Origin: Pseudomonadota bacterium
GTDB lineage: Bacteria > Pseudomonadota > Gammaproteobacteria > Burkholderiales > Methylophilaceae
Direction of reading: 5' to 3'
Assembly (NCBI GenBank): GCA_029782295.1
Contig: JAKOVB010000053.1
Location: 1 to 64,000, forward strand
DNA: 64,000 nucleotides
The notes under the pieces are model-generated. The model had not been told where the DNA came from. It searched no databases and saw only the letters and a list, made by a program, of their open reading frames with translations. The translations under genes and the position numbers were made by a program. Every line of letters starts with the position of its first letter. The stretch's first letter is position 1. Of this stretch, positions 1-9,404 are shown in pieces.

Positions 1-19
1 TTTTCCGGGCGTGCCCCGG

Positions 20-2419
20 CTATTCGGTTTCCCGGTCGAGGGGGTGGCGGCTCCTGAAATAGCGGGTGACTTCGGCTGACGCCAGCGGGTGTGCGTATAG
101 ATAACCCTGGACTTGGTCGCAGCCTTCATTCTGCAGGTATCTGACCTGGTCACGTGATTCGACCCCCTCCGCGATGATCTGCAGGTTGAGCCCATGACCG
201 AGCTGGATGATGGAGCGAACGATGGCCGCGTCTTCGGTGTCGACCGAGAGGTTGCGGATGAAGGACTGGTCGATTTTCAGCTTGTCCACGGCAAAGCGTT
301 TCAGGTAGGCGAGGCTGGAATAACCGGTGCCGAAATCGTCGATGGCCAGCTTGACGCCGATGGCCTTGAGTTGTCGGACAATCTCGAGTACCTGCTCGAT
401 ATCATGAATGAGGATGGATTCGGTCAGCTCCAGTTCCAGCCACTGGGGTGCAAGGCCGGTTGCCTTGAGGATGCTGGTGACGGTCTCCACGACGTTGCCG
501 CGCCGGAACTGCAGGGCGGACATGTTGACCGAGACCGTGAGGGGTGGATGTCCCGCGTCCTGCCAGGCTCGATTCTGGCGGCAGGCCTCCTGCAGCACCC
601 ACCGGCCGATCGGCACGATCAGACCGCTGTCCTCCGCCACCGGGATGAACTTGGACGGGGAAATCATGCCGAGTTCAGGACTGTTCCAGCGGATCAGTGC
701 TTCCACGCCGATGATGTTGCCGGTGGCCAGTTCGAACTGCGGCTGGTAATGCAGCATGAATTCGTTGCGGTCCAGTGCCTGGTGCAGGCTGTTCAGCCAC
801 TGCAGCCGCTCCATGGCATTGACGTTCATCTGCTCGGTGTAGAAGCGGTAGGTGTTGCGGCCGGCATCCTTGGCGTAATACATCGCGGTATCCGCCAGCT
901 TCATCAGCGTGTCGAAGTCGGTGCCATCGTCCGGGTACAGCGTGATGCCGATGCTGAACGAGGTGTTGAGGGCGTGGTGGCCGATGGTGAAGGGGGCATC
1001 CAGGTGATCGAGGATCTTCTGGGCGACCAGCGTGGCATCGCCCGCCTCACGCAAGTCGTTGAGCAGGATGACGAATTCGTCACCCCCGAGCCGGCTCACC
1101 GTGTCGGTATCGCGCACGCATCGGGAAATCCGTTCCGCGACGGCGAGCAGCAGCTGGTCCCCCACTTCATGCCCGAGTGAGTCGTTGACGGCCTTGAACT
1201 GGTCCAGGTCGAGGAACAGCAGGGCGACAAGCACTTCTCCGCGCTGCGCCAGGGACATTGCCTGCTCGAACCGGTCGCGCAGCAGGATGCGGTTGGGCAG
1301 CTTGGTCAGCGGGTCGTGGTAGGCCATGAACTCCAGCTGCGCTTCGGTGGCTTTGCGTTCCGTGATATCGGAAAACAGCGCGATGTAGTTGGTCAGGCGT
1401 CCGTGTTCATCATGGACGGTACTGATGTCCAGCCATTTCGGATAGATCTCGCCATTCTTGCGCCGATCCCAGATTTCACCGCGCCAAGTTCCCTCCAGGC
1501 GCAGCTGCTCCCACATGTTTCGATAAAACTCCTTGTCCTGCCGGCCAGAGGAAAGGATGCGCGGGTTCCTGCCGATCACTTCTTCCGCTGTATAGCCGGT
1601 CACCTCCGTGAAGGCGCGGTTGACGGAAAGGATGGTGTTGTCCGCGTCGGTGATCAGGACGGCTTCATGGCTGTTGGCCAGCACCTGGTTGGCCAGGCGC
1701 ATCTGTTCCTGGGCATGCACCTGCTCCGTGATGTCGCGGCCCAGGATAACCAGGGCCAGTCGCTCGCCGTCAGCTTGGAACAGCGGTGTCTTGATGATGT
1801 CCATGACACGCTTCTGGCCATGCAGCTCGAGTTTTTCCTGAAGTCGGGACGGTGTGTCCTGGCGCCAGGAAAGTTCGTCAGACACGCTGCATACGCGCAA
1901 TTGCTCGCCGAGCGGTTCGACCAGTTCGTTCGCCAGTTCGGCATTGGTCCGGCCCCGCCAAGCGAGTCCATCGAGTTGGTAGGCGGATGCGGCGGCGCGG
2001 TTGATTTCCAGCCAGCGGCCCTGGCCGTCCTTGATTGCGATCAGGTCCGGGGTGGCATCGAGCAGGGCACGGAACCCCGCTTCACAGGGCTTGAATGCAC
2101 TTTCATGCAATTGCCCGACGAAACGGTAGCCGCGACCGTATTCATTCTTGATCAGCTTGTCCGCGCGGGGATTGGCTTTCCTGGAAGCAAGGTTGATGAC
2201 GGAGATGCAGCGGGCGATGCTTTCGTCGGAAACGCTGCTGCTTTTCCAGACTTCTTCAGCGAGCATTTCCTTGGTGACCAGTTGGCCGCCGTGCCGGACC
2301 AGCAGGCAAAGTGCCGCGAGTTCCTTGGGGTGTAAATGGATGTGCTGGTCCTCGAACCGTAATCCGCGTTCACTGTCGAGTACAAATCCATCGAAAGCAG
2401 CCAGGAACTTGTTATCCAT
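20..2419 (-). CDS. winged-helix DNA-binding, PAS, GGDEF and EAL domain protein
   Basis: A 799-residue protein. Residues about 1-105 resemble the OmpR/PhoB-type winged helix (the segment ending in NEYGRGYRFVG is typical), but no receiver domain precedes it. Two PAS domains follow (about 117-235 and 240-365), each ending in a D-I-T-E motif, then a GGDEF domain with intact RLGGDEF (about residue 443) preceded by an RDTD inhibitory-site motif, and an EAL domain with EALIRW, ELTES, DDFGTGYSSL and KIDQSF. It therefore looks competent for both cyclic-di-GMP synthesis and breakdown. No transmembrane segment is evident, so it is probably cytoplasmic. It diverges from acnB across about 200 bases. Domain calls are firm; the net activity and any DNA target are unknown. 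Confidence 0.9.
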   Translation of the reverse strand: MDNKFLAAFDGFVLDSERGLRFEDQHIHLHPKELAALCLLVRHGGQLVTKEMLAEEVWKSSSVSDESIARCISVINLASRKANPRADKLIKNEYGRGYRFVGQLHESAFKPCEAGFRALLDATPDLIAIKDGQGRWLEINRAAASAYQLDGLAWRGRTNAELANELVEPLGEQLRVCSVSDELSWRQDTPSRLQEKLELHGQKRVMDIIKTPLFQADGERLALVILGRDITEQVHAQEQMRLANQVLANSHEAVLITDADNTILSVNRAFTEVTGYTAEEVIGRNPRILSSGRQDKEFYRNMWEQLRLEGTWRGEIWDRRKNGEIYPKWLDISTVHDEHGRLTNYIALFSDITERKATEAQLEFMAYHDPLTKLPNRILLRDRFEQAMSLAQRGEVLVALLFLDLDQFKAVNDSLGHEVGDQLLLAVAERISRCVRDTDTVSRLGGDEFVILLNDLREAGDATLVAQKILDHLDAPFTIGHHALNTSFSIGITLYPDDGTDFDTLMKLADTAMYYAKDAGRNTYRFYTEQMNVNAMERLQWLNSLHQALDRNEFMLHYQPQFELATGNIIGVEALIRWNSPELGMISPSKFIPVAEDSGLIVPIGRWVLQEACRQNRAWQDAGHPPLTVSVNMSALQFRRGNVVETVTSILKATGLAPQWLELELTESILIHDIEQVLEIVRQLKAIGVKLAIDDFGTGYSSLAYLKRFAVDKLKIDQSFIRNLSVDTEDAAIVRSIIQLGHGLNLQIIAEGVESRDQVRYLQNEGCDQVQGYLYAHPLASAEVTRYFRSRHPLDRETE

Positions 2420-2616
2420 GCCTCCCTCGTCTCTTCCTGTTCCTGCGCGTGCATCACACCGGAACTATTTTATGAGTTTATTATGCGACGATTCTGTCAA
2501 TACAGGACCGATAAATCTTGATTGAATGCTGATCATCAACTGCAGGGCCTCAACATCTGCGAGGATGACCGCATGTCCGCTATAATTCTATTTTTGCCCA
2601 ATCTGCAGGATTTGCC
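2420..2616. promoter_or_regulatory. divergent intergenic region before acnB
   Basis: About 200 bases separate the divergent starts of the GGDEF/EAL gene and acnB and should hold both promoters. The stretch is AT-richer than its flanks. I could not assign a confident -35/-10 pair. Confidence 0.4.
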
Positions 2617-5181
2617 ATGCTGAATGACTACCGTACCCATGTCGCCGAACGCGCCGCGCTCGGCTTGCCGCCGTTGCCACTGAATGCCGAGCAGACCGCT
2701 GCCCTGGTCGATTTGCTGAAAAACCCGCCGGCCGGCGAGGAAGGCATGCTGGTCGACCTGCTGGAGAATCGCGTTCCCGCTGGCGTGGACCAGGCGGCCT
2801 ACGTGAAGGCGGCATTCCTGTCGGATATCGCCAAGGGCAGCGCGCGCTCGCTGCTGGTCTCGCCGGAACGTGCCGTCGCCTTGTTGGGCACCATGCTCGG
2901 TGGCTACAACGTGCAGGCGCTGGTGGCGTTGTTGGACGGCCCGCTGGGCTCGGACGTGGTCAAGGCCCTGTCGCACACCACGCTGATGTTCGACGCTTTT
3001 CATGACGTACAGGAAAAAATGCTGGCGGGTAATGCCAATGCCCGGGCGTTGATCGAATCCTGGGCGCATGCGGAATGGTTTACCTCGCGTCCGGCATTGC
3101 CCAGCGAGATCCGCTGCATCGTGTTCAAGGTGCCGGGTGAAACCAATACCGACGACCTTTCGCCGGCACAGGAAGCCTGGTCGCGTCCCGACATCCCCCT
3201 GCATGCCAAGGCCATGCTGGTCTCCAAGATGCCGGACGGCCTCGCGACCATCGACACCCTCAAGCAGAAGGGCTTGCCGCTCGCCTATGTGGGTGACGTG
3301 GTCGGAACCGGATCCTCGCGCAAATCTGCGATTAACTCGGTGCAATGGCACATGGGCGAGGATATCCCCCATATCCCGAACAAGCGGACCGGCGGTATCG
3401 TGCTGGGTGGCAAGATCGCCCCGATCTTCTTCAATACCGCGGAAGACTCCGGCGCGCTGCCAATCCAGTGCGACGTGTCGCAGATGAACACCGGCGACGA
3501 AATCGTCATCCTGCCGTACGAAGGCCGCGTGCTGAACGCACAGGAAACGGTGATCGCCACGTTCGACCTGGCCCCGCTCACCATGCCGGACGAAGTGCGA
3601 GCAGGCGGCCGCATTCCGCTCATCATCGGTCGTGGCCTCACGCAAAAGGCCCGCGAAGCGCTCGGCATGCCGCCATCCGACCTGTTCATCAAGCCGGTCG
3701 CGCCGGCCGACACCGGCAAGGGGTTCACCCTGGCGCAGAAGATGGTCGGTCGTGCCTGCGGAGTGGAAGGCGTGCGCCCCGGTACCTATTGCGAGCCGAA
3801 GATCACCACCGTGGGCTCCCAGGACACCACAGGCGCCATGACCCGCGACGAACTGAAGGAACTGGCCTGCCTGGGCTTCTCCGCTGACCTGGTGATGCAG
3901 AGCTTCTGCCATACCGCGGCGTATCCGAAGCCGGTGGACATCAAGTTACAGCATACGCTGCCGGAATTCATGTCCAGCCGTGGCGGCGTGTCCCTGCGCC
4001 CGGGCGACGGGGTGATCCACTCCTGGCTCAACCGGATGATCCTGCCGGATACCGTCGGTACCGGTGGCGATTCGCACACCCGTTTCCCCATCGGCATTTC
4101 CTTCCCGGCCGGTTCCGGACTGGTGGCCTTTGCGGCGGCCATGGGCGCCATGCCGCTGGACATGCCGGAATCCGTGCTGGTGCGTTTCAAGGGCGAGATG
4201 CAGCCGGGCATTACCCTGCGTGACCTGGTCAACGCCATTCCCTATGCCGCCATCCAGAAGGGTGAGCTGACGGTAGGCAAGCAAGGCAAGAAGAACGTGT
4301 TCAACGGCCGCATCCTGGAAATCGAAGGGCTGCCGGACCTCAAGGTGGAACAGGCGTTCGAGTTTGCCGATGCCTCCGCCGAGCGCTCCGCCAACGGTTG
4401 CAGCGTGCGTCTGAACAAGGCGCCGGTGATCGAGTTCCTCAATTCCAACATCGCCCTGATGGAAAAGATGATCGCCGATGGCTACCAGGATGAGCGTACC
4501 CTGCGTCGCCGCATCGAGGCCATGCAGGGCTGGCTGGCCAAGCCGGAACTGCTGGAGCCGGATGCGGATGCCGAATACGCCTACGTGCTGGACATCGACC
4601 TGAACGAGATCAAGGAACCGCTGGTGGCCTGCCCGAACGACCCGGATGACATCAAGCCCTTGTCTGCCGTGGTGGGTGACAAGGTCGACGAAGTCTTCAT
4701 CGGTTCCTGCATGACCAATATCGGCCATTACCGTGCTGCCGCCCGCGTGCTGGACGACGCCGGGCTGATCCCGACCCGTCTGTGGATTGCGCCGCCGACC
4801 CGCATGGACGAAGCCGAACTGCGTGAAGAGGGTGCCTACGCCGTATTCGGCCGTGCCGGTGCGCGTACCGAGGTGCCGGGGTGCTCGCTGTGCATGGGCA
4901 ACCAGGCACGCGTGGCGGACAAGGCAACGGTGTTCTCGACCAGCACCCGCAACTTCGACAACCGCATGGGTAAGGACGCACGGGTTTACCTCGGGTCCGC
5001 CGAACTGGCTGCCGTATGCGCGCGGCTGGGCCGGATGCCGTCACCGGAAGAGTACCTGGCGACCCTCGGGGACAAGCTGAGCGGGAACGCGGCAGAGGTC
5101 TACCGCTACCTCAATTTCGACCAGATGCCGGAGTACACGAAAAAGGTGATTCCGATTTCCGAAATCGGCCTCGGCATGTAA
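2617..5181 (+). CDS. acnB: bifunctional aconitate hydratase 2 / 2-methylisocitrate dehydratase
   Basis: An 854-residue AcnB-type aconitase, the usual length for the family. It interconverts citrate and isocitrate in the TCA cycle and can dehydrate/hydrate 2-methylisocitrate. The N-terminal helical HEAT-like domain, the swivel domain ([19 protein letters not shown]) and the catalytic domain are all visible. Iron-sulfur ligands are seen in GSCMTNIGH and in [10 protein letters not shown] near the C-terminus, with a further Cys in the [11 protein letters not shown] region. The ATG at 2617 follows a purine-rich AGGA. A small membrane-protein gene begins 3 bases after the stop, so the two are probably co-transcribed. 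The assignment is secure. Confidence 0.97.
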   Translation: MLNDYRTHVAERAALGLPPLPLNAEQTAALVDLLKNPPAGEEGMLVDLLENRVPAGVDQAAYVKAAFLSDIAKGSARSLLVSPERAVALLGTMLGGYNVQALVALLDGPLGSDVVKALSHTTLMFDAFHDVQEKMLAGNANARALIESWAHAEWFTSRPALPSEIRCIVFKVPGETNTDDLSPAQEAWSRPDIPLHAKAMLVSKMPDGLATIDTLKQKGLPLAYVGDVVGTGSSRKSAINSVQWHMGEDIPHIPNKRTGGIVLGGKIAPIFFNTAEDSGALPIQCDVSQMNTGDEIVILPYEGRVLNAQETVIATFDLAPLTMPDEVRAGGRIPLIIGRGLTQKAREALGMPPSDLFIKPVAPADTGKGFTLAQKMVGRACGVEGVRPGTYCEPKITTVGSQDTTGAMTRDELKELACLGFSADLVMQSFCHTAAYPKPVDIKLQHTLPEFMSSRGGVSLRPGDGVIHSWLNRMILPDTVGTGGDSHTRFPIGISFPAGSGLVAFAAAMGAMPLDMPESVLVRFKGEMQPGITLRDLVNAIPYAAIQKGELTVGKQGKKNVFNGRILEIEGLPDLKVEQAFEFADASAERSANGCSVRLNKAPVIEFLNSNIALMEKMIADGYQDERTLRRRIEAMQGWLAKPELLEPDADAEYAYVLDIDLNEIKEPLVACPNDPDDIKPLSAVVGDKVDEVFIGSCMTNIGHYRAAARVLDDAGLIPTRLWIAPPTRMDEAELREEGAYAVFGRAGARTEVPGCSLCMGNQARVADKATVFSTSTRNFDNRMGKDARVYLGSAELAAVCARLGRMPSPEEYLATLGDKLSGNAAEVYRYLNFDQMPEYTKKVIPISEIGLGM

Positions 5182-5184
5182 GCC

Positions 5185-5577
5185 ATGCGCCTGATCGACC
5201 AGCTGTTCGCCAAGCCGACCCGCGGCAGCTGGAAGATCATGCTGCCTTTCTGGGGGCTGTTGCTCGGCCTGCTCTGGCTCGGGGAGTATTTAGGGCTCGA
5301 CCAGCGCGTGGTGGCGGCTGCCGTTCTCCTGATCGGTTTTCTTTCAAGCGCCTTCGTATGGCTGCTGGGTGTCATCGACATGGTGCCCGTGGTCGGCCCG
5401 CTGGTCGTCAAGGTGTTAAGCATTCCTTTCCTCTGGCTGCTCAACTTCCTCGGCTACATGGTGTCGTTCTTCGCCATCCGCCGAGGCTATTCCCAGGATG
5501 TACTGACCTATCGCGGATTGACCATCGCGTTGATCGTCGGCATCGTCATCGGCTACGTGCTAGGCAAGTTGATCTGA
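5185..5577 (+). CDS. small membrane protein of unknown function
   Basis: A 130-residue protein that I do not recognise. It is hydrophobic, with about four likely membrane segments (roughly residues 18-37, 42-64, 70-92 and 108-128) and a basic stretch (RRGY) between the last two. It starts 3 bases after acnB, which suggests a shared transcript. No catalytic motif is visible. Confidence 0.75.
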   Translation: MRLIDQLFAKPTRGSWKIMLPFWGLLLGLLWLGEYLGLDQRVVAAAVLLIGFLSSAFVWLLGVIDMVPVVGPLVVKVLSIPFLWLLNFLGYMVSFFAIRRGYSQDVLTYRGLTIALIVGIVIGYVLGKLI

Positions 5578-5678
5578 ATTTTTGTCATCTTGTGTTCGGG
5601 TACCTGCCGGGCCTGGGGTGGAAGAGGACCGATCTGCATCTGAAAGCAGCAGATCCATGGTCGGGGAATCGGGATCGG

Positions 5679-5695
5679 CGCCCTCGGCGAGGGCG
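5679..5695 (-). terminator. weak hairpin downstream of the acyl-CoA synthetase
   Basis: A GC-rich inverted repeat (CGCCCTC, 3-base loop, GAGGGCG) lies just beyond the stop of the minus-strand acyl-CoA synthetase. No T-run follows on either strand, so intrinsic termination is doubtful. Confidence 0.3.
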
Positions 5696-5702
5696 GGAAG
5701 AT

Positions 5703-7520
5703 TCAGGATCGATAGCCTTCGTAGAGCTTCTCGAATTCAACGGAATAACGCTCGAGCACCATCCCGCGCTTGAGTTTGAGGGTGGGCGTGAGCAGCCCGT
5801 TGTCAACGGTCCATGGCTCTGCGAACAAGGCTACTCGGCGGATGCGGGCATAGCCGGGAAAAGCCTTGATCTGCTGTGTGGCCCGGGCCAGAGCAAAAGC
5901 CATGGCTTGCGAGTTCTGCAAGCCTTCAGGCCAGGTGGTAGGGAGATCGCGTTCGCGCGCCGTTTCAATCCAGCGGTCTCGGTTGACCACGGCGAACAGG
6001 CTGAGATAAGGCTTTCCTTCCCCCACGACCATGACCTGTTCGAAGAGTGGATCGCGCAGGATGGCGTTTTCCATGTCGACCGGTGGCACTTTTTCGCCAT
6101 TGTTCAGGACGATGATTTCCTTGATTCTACCGGTGATGGTGATATGTCCATCGGCGTCGATCATGGCGGTATCTCCCGTATTCAGCCAGCCATCATCCGA
6201 GATCATCGCAGACGTGGCTTCCTGGTTGTTCCAGTAGCCCAGCATGACATGCGGGCCGCGGGTAAGGAGTGCGCCATGTTCACCCAGCCTGACTTCGATG
6301 CCGGGGATAGCCCGGCCAACGCTGGTGGGCAGGTTGTCGTCGATGCTGTTGACCCCGATGACCGGGCTGGTTTCGGTCAGCCCGTAGCCCTGCAGTATCG
6401 GCAGCCCGAGCCCGATGAACGTTCGGGCGATGTCCGGGGCCAGCGCTGCGCCGCCTGAAACCGCCAGGCGCATCCTGCCGCCCAGGCGGGACATGAGTTT
6501 GTCTGCGACCAGCAGTTTCAGCAGCGGCCACAACAGCAGGCGCGGTGCCCAGCGGGCGCGGCGCTGGGCATGTTCGAAACGCCGGTAACCTGTCTCGACA
6601 GCGAAATTGAAAAGCCAGCGCTGCAAGAAAGGGCCTTTGTCCAACCTGTTGCGCAGGCTGGCCTGGATGCGTTCGAAAATGCGCGGCACCGTCACCAGAA
6701 CCGTGGGGCGAACCTGCAGCAGGTCATCCTGCAATAGCTGGAAGGAGCGGGCGAATGCCACCGTGGCCCCGGCCATGATGGGCAGATAACAACCTGCCAG
6801 ACGTTCCAGGCAGTGGGACAAGGGCAGGAAGGACAGGAGCTGGTCGCCTTCCTCGACGGAGAAGATCTGGAGCACGGCCCATGCATTGCTCAGCAGGTTG
6901 TGGTGGCTCAGCATCACCCCCTTGGATTTGCCGGTGGTGCCGGAGGTGTAGACGATCGTCGCCAGGCGTCCGCCGTCCCTGAACCGGTGCTGGAAGCCGT
7001 CCCCGTGTGGCGGCAGCCATTCGTCCAGCCCGCGCAGCCGTGGATCGTCATCGCCTTCAGGCGGGGTGCGGATCGTGACGACGCGTGCCAGCGCATTCGG
7101 CGAGGTACAGGCCTCATGCAAGGGATGCCAGTGTTCCGCGCTGTCGATTAGCAACATCCTGGCGCCGGAATCCTGTAAGACATGGGCGACATTTTCCGGA
7201 CGGTCGGAGGTATAGAGCGGGACCGTGACCAATCCAAGCCCAAGCGCGGCCTGGTCGAAGATGATCCAGTTCGGGCAGTTCTTGAGCATGATCGCTACCC
7301 GGTCCCCGGGTTCCAGGCCATCATGCAGCATGGCGGCCTGCCAGCGTGCAATTTCCGTTTCGACTTGTGCCCAGGTCAGGGAACGCCATTCATCGTTGTG
7401 TTCGTCGTAATAGCGATAGGCCGTGGCGTCAGGCGTAGTCCGGGCACGCAGCTGGAACATGCCGTCCAGCGTCAAGGCCTGATCCGGATCGATCGGACTG
7501 GTGCGGGCAGGCCTGCTCAT
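5703..7520 (-). CDS. AMP-dependent long-chain fatty acid-CoA ligase family protein
   Basis: A 605-residue adenylate-forming enzyme that should activate a carboxylic acid with ATP and transfer it to CoA. The AMP-binding signature YTSGTTGKSKGVMLSHHN is complete, followed by GYGLTETSPV and TGDTAMID, typical of long-chain acyl-CoA synthetases (FadD/FAA1 type). The ATG at 7520 was chosen because the family N-terminus begins there and because it overlaps the TGA of the upstream MscS-like gene (ATGA), indicating translational coupling. The acyl substrate cannot be read from the sequence; a long-chain fatty acid is the family default. Confidence 0.88.
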   Translation of the reverse strand: MSRPARTSPIDPDQALTLDGMFQLRARTTPDATAYRYYDEHNDEWRSLTWAQVETEIARWQAAMLHDGLEPGDRVAIMLKNCPNWIIFDQAALGLGLVTVPLYTSDRPENVAHVLQDSGARMLLIDSAEHWHPLHEACTSPNALARVVTIRTPPEGDDDPRLRGLDEWLPPHGDGFQHRFRDGGRLATIVYTSGTTGKSKGVMLSHHNLLSNAWAVLQIFSVEEGDQLLSFLPLSHCLERLAGCYLPIMAGATVAFARSFQLLQDDLLQVRPTVLVTVPRIFERIQASLRNRLDKGPFLQRWLFNFAVETGYRRFEHAQRRARWAPRLLLWPLLKLLVADKLMSRLGGRMRLAVSGGAALAPDIARTFIGLGLPILQGYGLTETSPVIGVNSIDDNLPTSVGRAIPGIEVRLGEHGALLTRGPHVMLGYWNNQEATSAMISDDGWLNTGDTAMIDADGHITITGRIKEIIVLNNGEKVPPVDMENAILRDPLFEQVMVVGEGKPYLSLFAVVNRDRWIETARERDLPTTWPEGLQNSQAMAFALARATQQIKAFPGYARIRRVALFAEPWTVDNGLLTPTLKLKRGMVLERYSVEFEKLYEGYRS

Positions 7521-9079
7521 GCGCCGGACTTGAGGCCGAAGAAGTTGCGGATCCTGGATAGCATGTCCTGATGCTGCAAAGACATCTGCTGGGCGCGGGT
7601 GTCTGCGTCGACGTCCTGTTGCATGCTGTCCAGGCCGAAGCGTCGGCTGACCAGGGTGCGTGAGATTTCTTCTGCCAGTTCCGGGCGATTCTTGAGAATG
7701 TCCTCGAACGCGGCTTTTTCCAGTTGATAGCACTCTGCATCGGTGGCAGCGACGACGGTTGCGGTGCGTGGTGCACCGGTCATCAGCCCCATTTCGCCGA
7801 AGAAATTCCCCGGTTGCAGCGTGGAAAGCTTGCGTCGGGGCTGACCGGGGGATTCGAGGAATACTTCGGCTTCACCTTCGATCAGAATATACAGCCAGTG
7901 CGCAACCGCGCCCTGGTGCGTGATGACGTCCCCCTTGGCAAAGGGGGAATATTTCAGGCGCTGGGCGATGGCCAGCAGTTCGCTTTCGGTAAAACCGTTG
8001 AAAAGTTCGACCTTGCGCAAGGCGTTGGTGCGTTCCTGCAGCCGCTTGATCTCGCGTGCCTGTTCGTGCTTTTCGCTTTCCTTGGTCATGTGCACGTTGT
8101 GTTCCGGGAAAGCGAGGCGGATGCCGGCGCGTTGCAATGCGGCATAGATATGCCCGCGCACTTCCGAATCGGTGCCGTCGTCGTTCTGCAGGTCGGTGAG
8201 CCAGTAACGCAGGGCATAGCGACCATAGCTCTGGTCGAAGTCCATCAGGACGCAACTCGGTGCCGGGGAGGCGGAGACGTTATGAATATCCGATTCCTGC
8301 AATGCCTTCTGGACGGTGTCGATCACACGGGCCGGCGGAATCTGGAAAGAGATGTTGAACCAGACCCAGCGCCGCCACTGGATGGGCGATTCTCCATGGC
8401 GGCCCAGGACGGAAAATTTGGATTTCATCAGCTGGCTGTTGGGGACGATGACGGTTTCCCAGTTGCGGGTTTCAACCGCGGTATGCCGCCAGCGGATGTC
8501 GACGACCTTGCCGGTGACATCCTCGACCTTGATCCAGTCCCCGACCTCGACCGAGTTGTCCAGTTGCAGGGCCAGTCCGCCAAGGATGTTGCCCAGTGTA
8601 TCCTGCATGGAAAAGGCCAGGACTGCCGTGATCACCGCCGAGGTGGTGACGATGCCGGAAAGGTCGAGCCCCGCGTAGTGCAGGCGGACGAAGCCCCAGG
8701 CCAGATAGGCGATGAACACCACGATGTCTTCGAGGATGCGGGGCGGCTGCAGTCGCACCATTGGCAGCAACAGCCGGAACGCGAACATGCCGCCGAGGCG
8801 GATGGCGGTGACGCCCTCCAGAATCAGGCCGGCCTCGTGCAGCCAGGAACCGATGCCGGAGAATCCGATCTGCACGATGAAGCCGCTGACGAATTGCGCG
8901 GCCAGGCTGCCGCCGAAGGTCGACAGCGTGGCCACTACCGACCGCCGGTCGACCGGCCTGAACCGGATCATCAGCACGGCCAGGATGCCCAGCAATGCGG
9001 CCAGGTACAACACGTCTTCGTGCCAGGCGTAAAGGTTGGCGCTTTGCCACATCGATTGGATCTGGTTCATGAAGGGCAT
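7517..9079 (-). CDS. MscS-family mechanosensitive channel with C-terminal cyclic nucleotide-binding domain
   Basis: A 520-residue membrane protein. N-terminal hydrophobic helices (about residues 20-160) lead into the MscS pore/beta-domain block (AVLAFSMQDTLGNILGGLALQ, then VEVGDWIKVEDVTGKVVDIRWRHT), an alpha/beta domain, and a cNMP-binding domain (about 370-480, with EGEAEVFLE and PGNFFGEMGLMTGAPRTATVVA). MscS-CNB fusions are known in bacteria; nucleotide gating would be inferred. The start could be ATG 9079 or ATG 9070; neither has a clearly better ribosome site. Its stop overlaps the start of the acyl-CoA synthetase gene. Confidence 0.9.
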   Translation of the reverse strand: MPFMNQIQSMWQSANLYAWHEDVLYLAALLGILAVLMIRFRPVDRRSVVATLSTFGGSLAAQFVSGFIVQIGFSGIGSWLHEAGLILEGVTAIRLGGMFAFRLLLPMVRLQPPRILEDIVVFIAYLAWGFVRLHYAGLDLSGIVTTSAVITAVLAFSMQDTLGNILGGLALQLDNSVEVGDWIKVEDVTGKVVDIRWRHTAVETRNWETVIVPNSQLMKSKFSVLGRHGESPIQWRRWVWFNISFQIPPARVIDTVQKALQESDIHNVSASPAPSCVLMDFDQSYGRYALRYWLTDLQNDDGTDSEVRGHIYAALQRAGIRLAFPEHNVHMTKESEKHEQAREIKRLQERTNALRKVELFNGFTESELLAIAQRLKYSPFAKGDVITHQGAVAHWLYILIEGEAEVFLESPGQPRRKLSTLQPGNFFGEMGLMTGAPRTATVVAATDAECYQLEKAAFEDILKNRPELAEEISRTLVSRRFGLDSMQQDVDADTRAQQMSLQHQDMLSRIRNFFGLKSGA

Positions 9080-9129
9080 TCTAAAGGGAATGTTCTGCGT
9101 AGGGAAATAGCGGCCTCATGATTATCATG

Positions 9130-9154
9130 AGCGCAATTTGCTGATTTTTGCGCT
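9130..9154. repeat. inverted repeat upstream of pqqA
   Basis: AGCGCAA at 9130-9136 is the inverse complement of TTGCGCT at 9148-9154. It lies between the divergent mscS-like gene and pqqA and could be an operator or a leader stem. There is no direct evidence of function. Confidence 0.25.
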
Positions 9155-9247
9155 GTACCGGAGTGTGCCGTCTGACGAGAATGGCGTTGAACGTTTGGCA
9201 GTGATTGCTGTTCGTTCTACCAAAAACCTAAACTAGGAGACATCAAC

Positions 9248-9319
9248 ATGTGGACCAAGCCTGAAGTGACCGAAATGCGTTTCGGCTTCGAAGTGACCAT
9301 GTACGTTTGCAACCGCTAA
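9248..9319 (+). CDS. pqqA: pyrroloquinoline quinone precursor peptide PqqA
   Basis: A 23-residue peptide with the invariant Glu15 and Tyr19 (EVTMY) that PqqE cross-links to begin forming PQQ. It starts with MWTKPEVTEM, as is usual for PqqA, and is preceded by a good ribosome site (TAGGAGA). It lies directly upstream of pqqBCDE and is separated from pqqB by a hairpin. The length is normal for the family. Confidence 0.97.
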   Translation: MWTKPEVTEMRFGFEVTMYVCNR

Positions 9320-9332
9320 GTTGCAATGGTCC

Positions 9333-9357
9333 GAAGGCCGCTTCGTGCGGCCTTCTT
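9333..9357 (+). terminator. hairpin between pqqA and pqqB (partial terminator)
   Basis: A perfect 9-bp stem, GAAGGCCGC (9333-9341) with GCGGCCTTC (9347-9355), and a 5-base loop, followed by only two T residues. The weak T-tract suggests partial readthrough, giving more pqqA than pqqBCDE message, a pattern reported in other PQQ producers. Confidence 0.6.
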
Positions 9358-9404
9358 GCACTGATTAATAAAGACTTTTATATCCTTTTAGTGGTGTTAT
9401 CGAT

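Noticed and set aside
194-1180. Long plus-strand open frame opposite the GGDEF/EAL gene
   Set aside because: It is a mirror of the minus-strand gene, whose domains and motifs are complete; its translation shows no family signature.
2536-3912. Long minus-strand open frame opposite acnB
   Set aside because: It is antisense to a secure aconitase gene and its translation is rich in His, Gln and Arg, as expected from reading a GC-rich gene backwards.
5016-6458. 480-codon plus-strand open frame spanning the end of acnB and the acyl-CoA synthetase
   Set aside because: It crosses two real genes on different strands and shows no recognisable motif.
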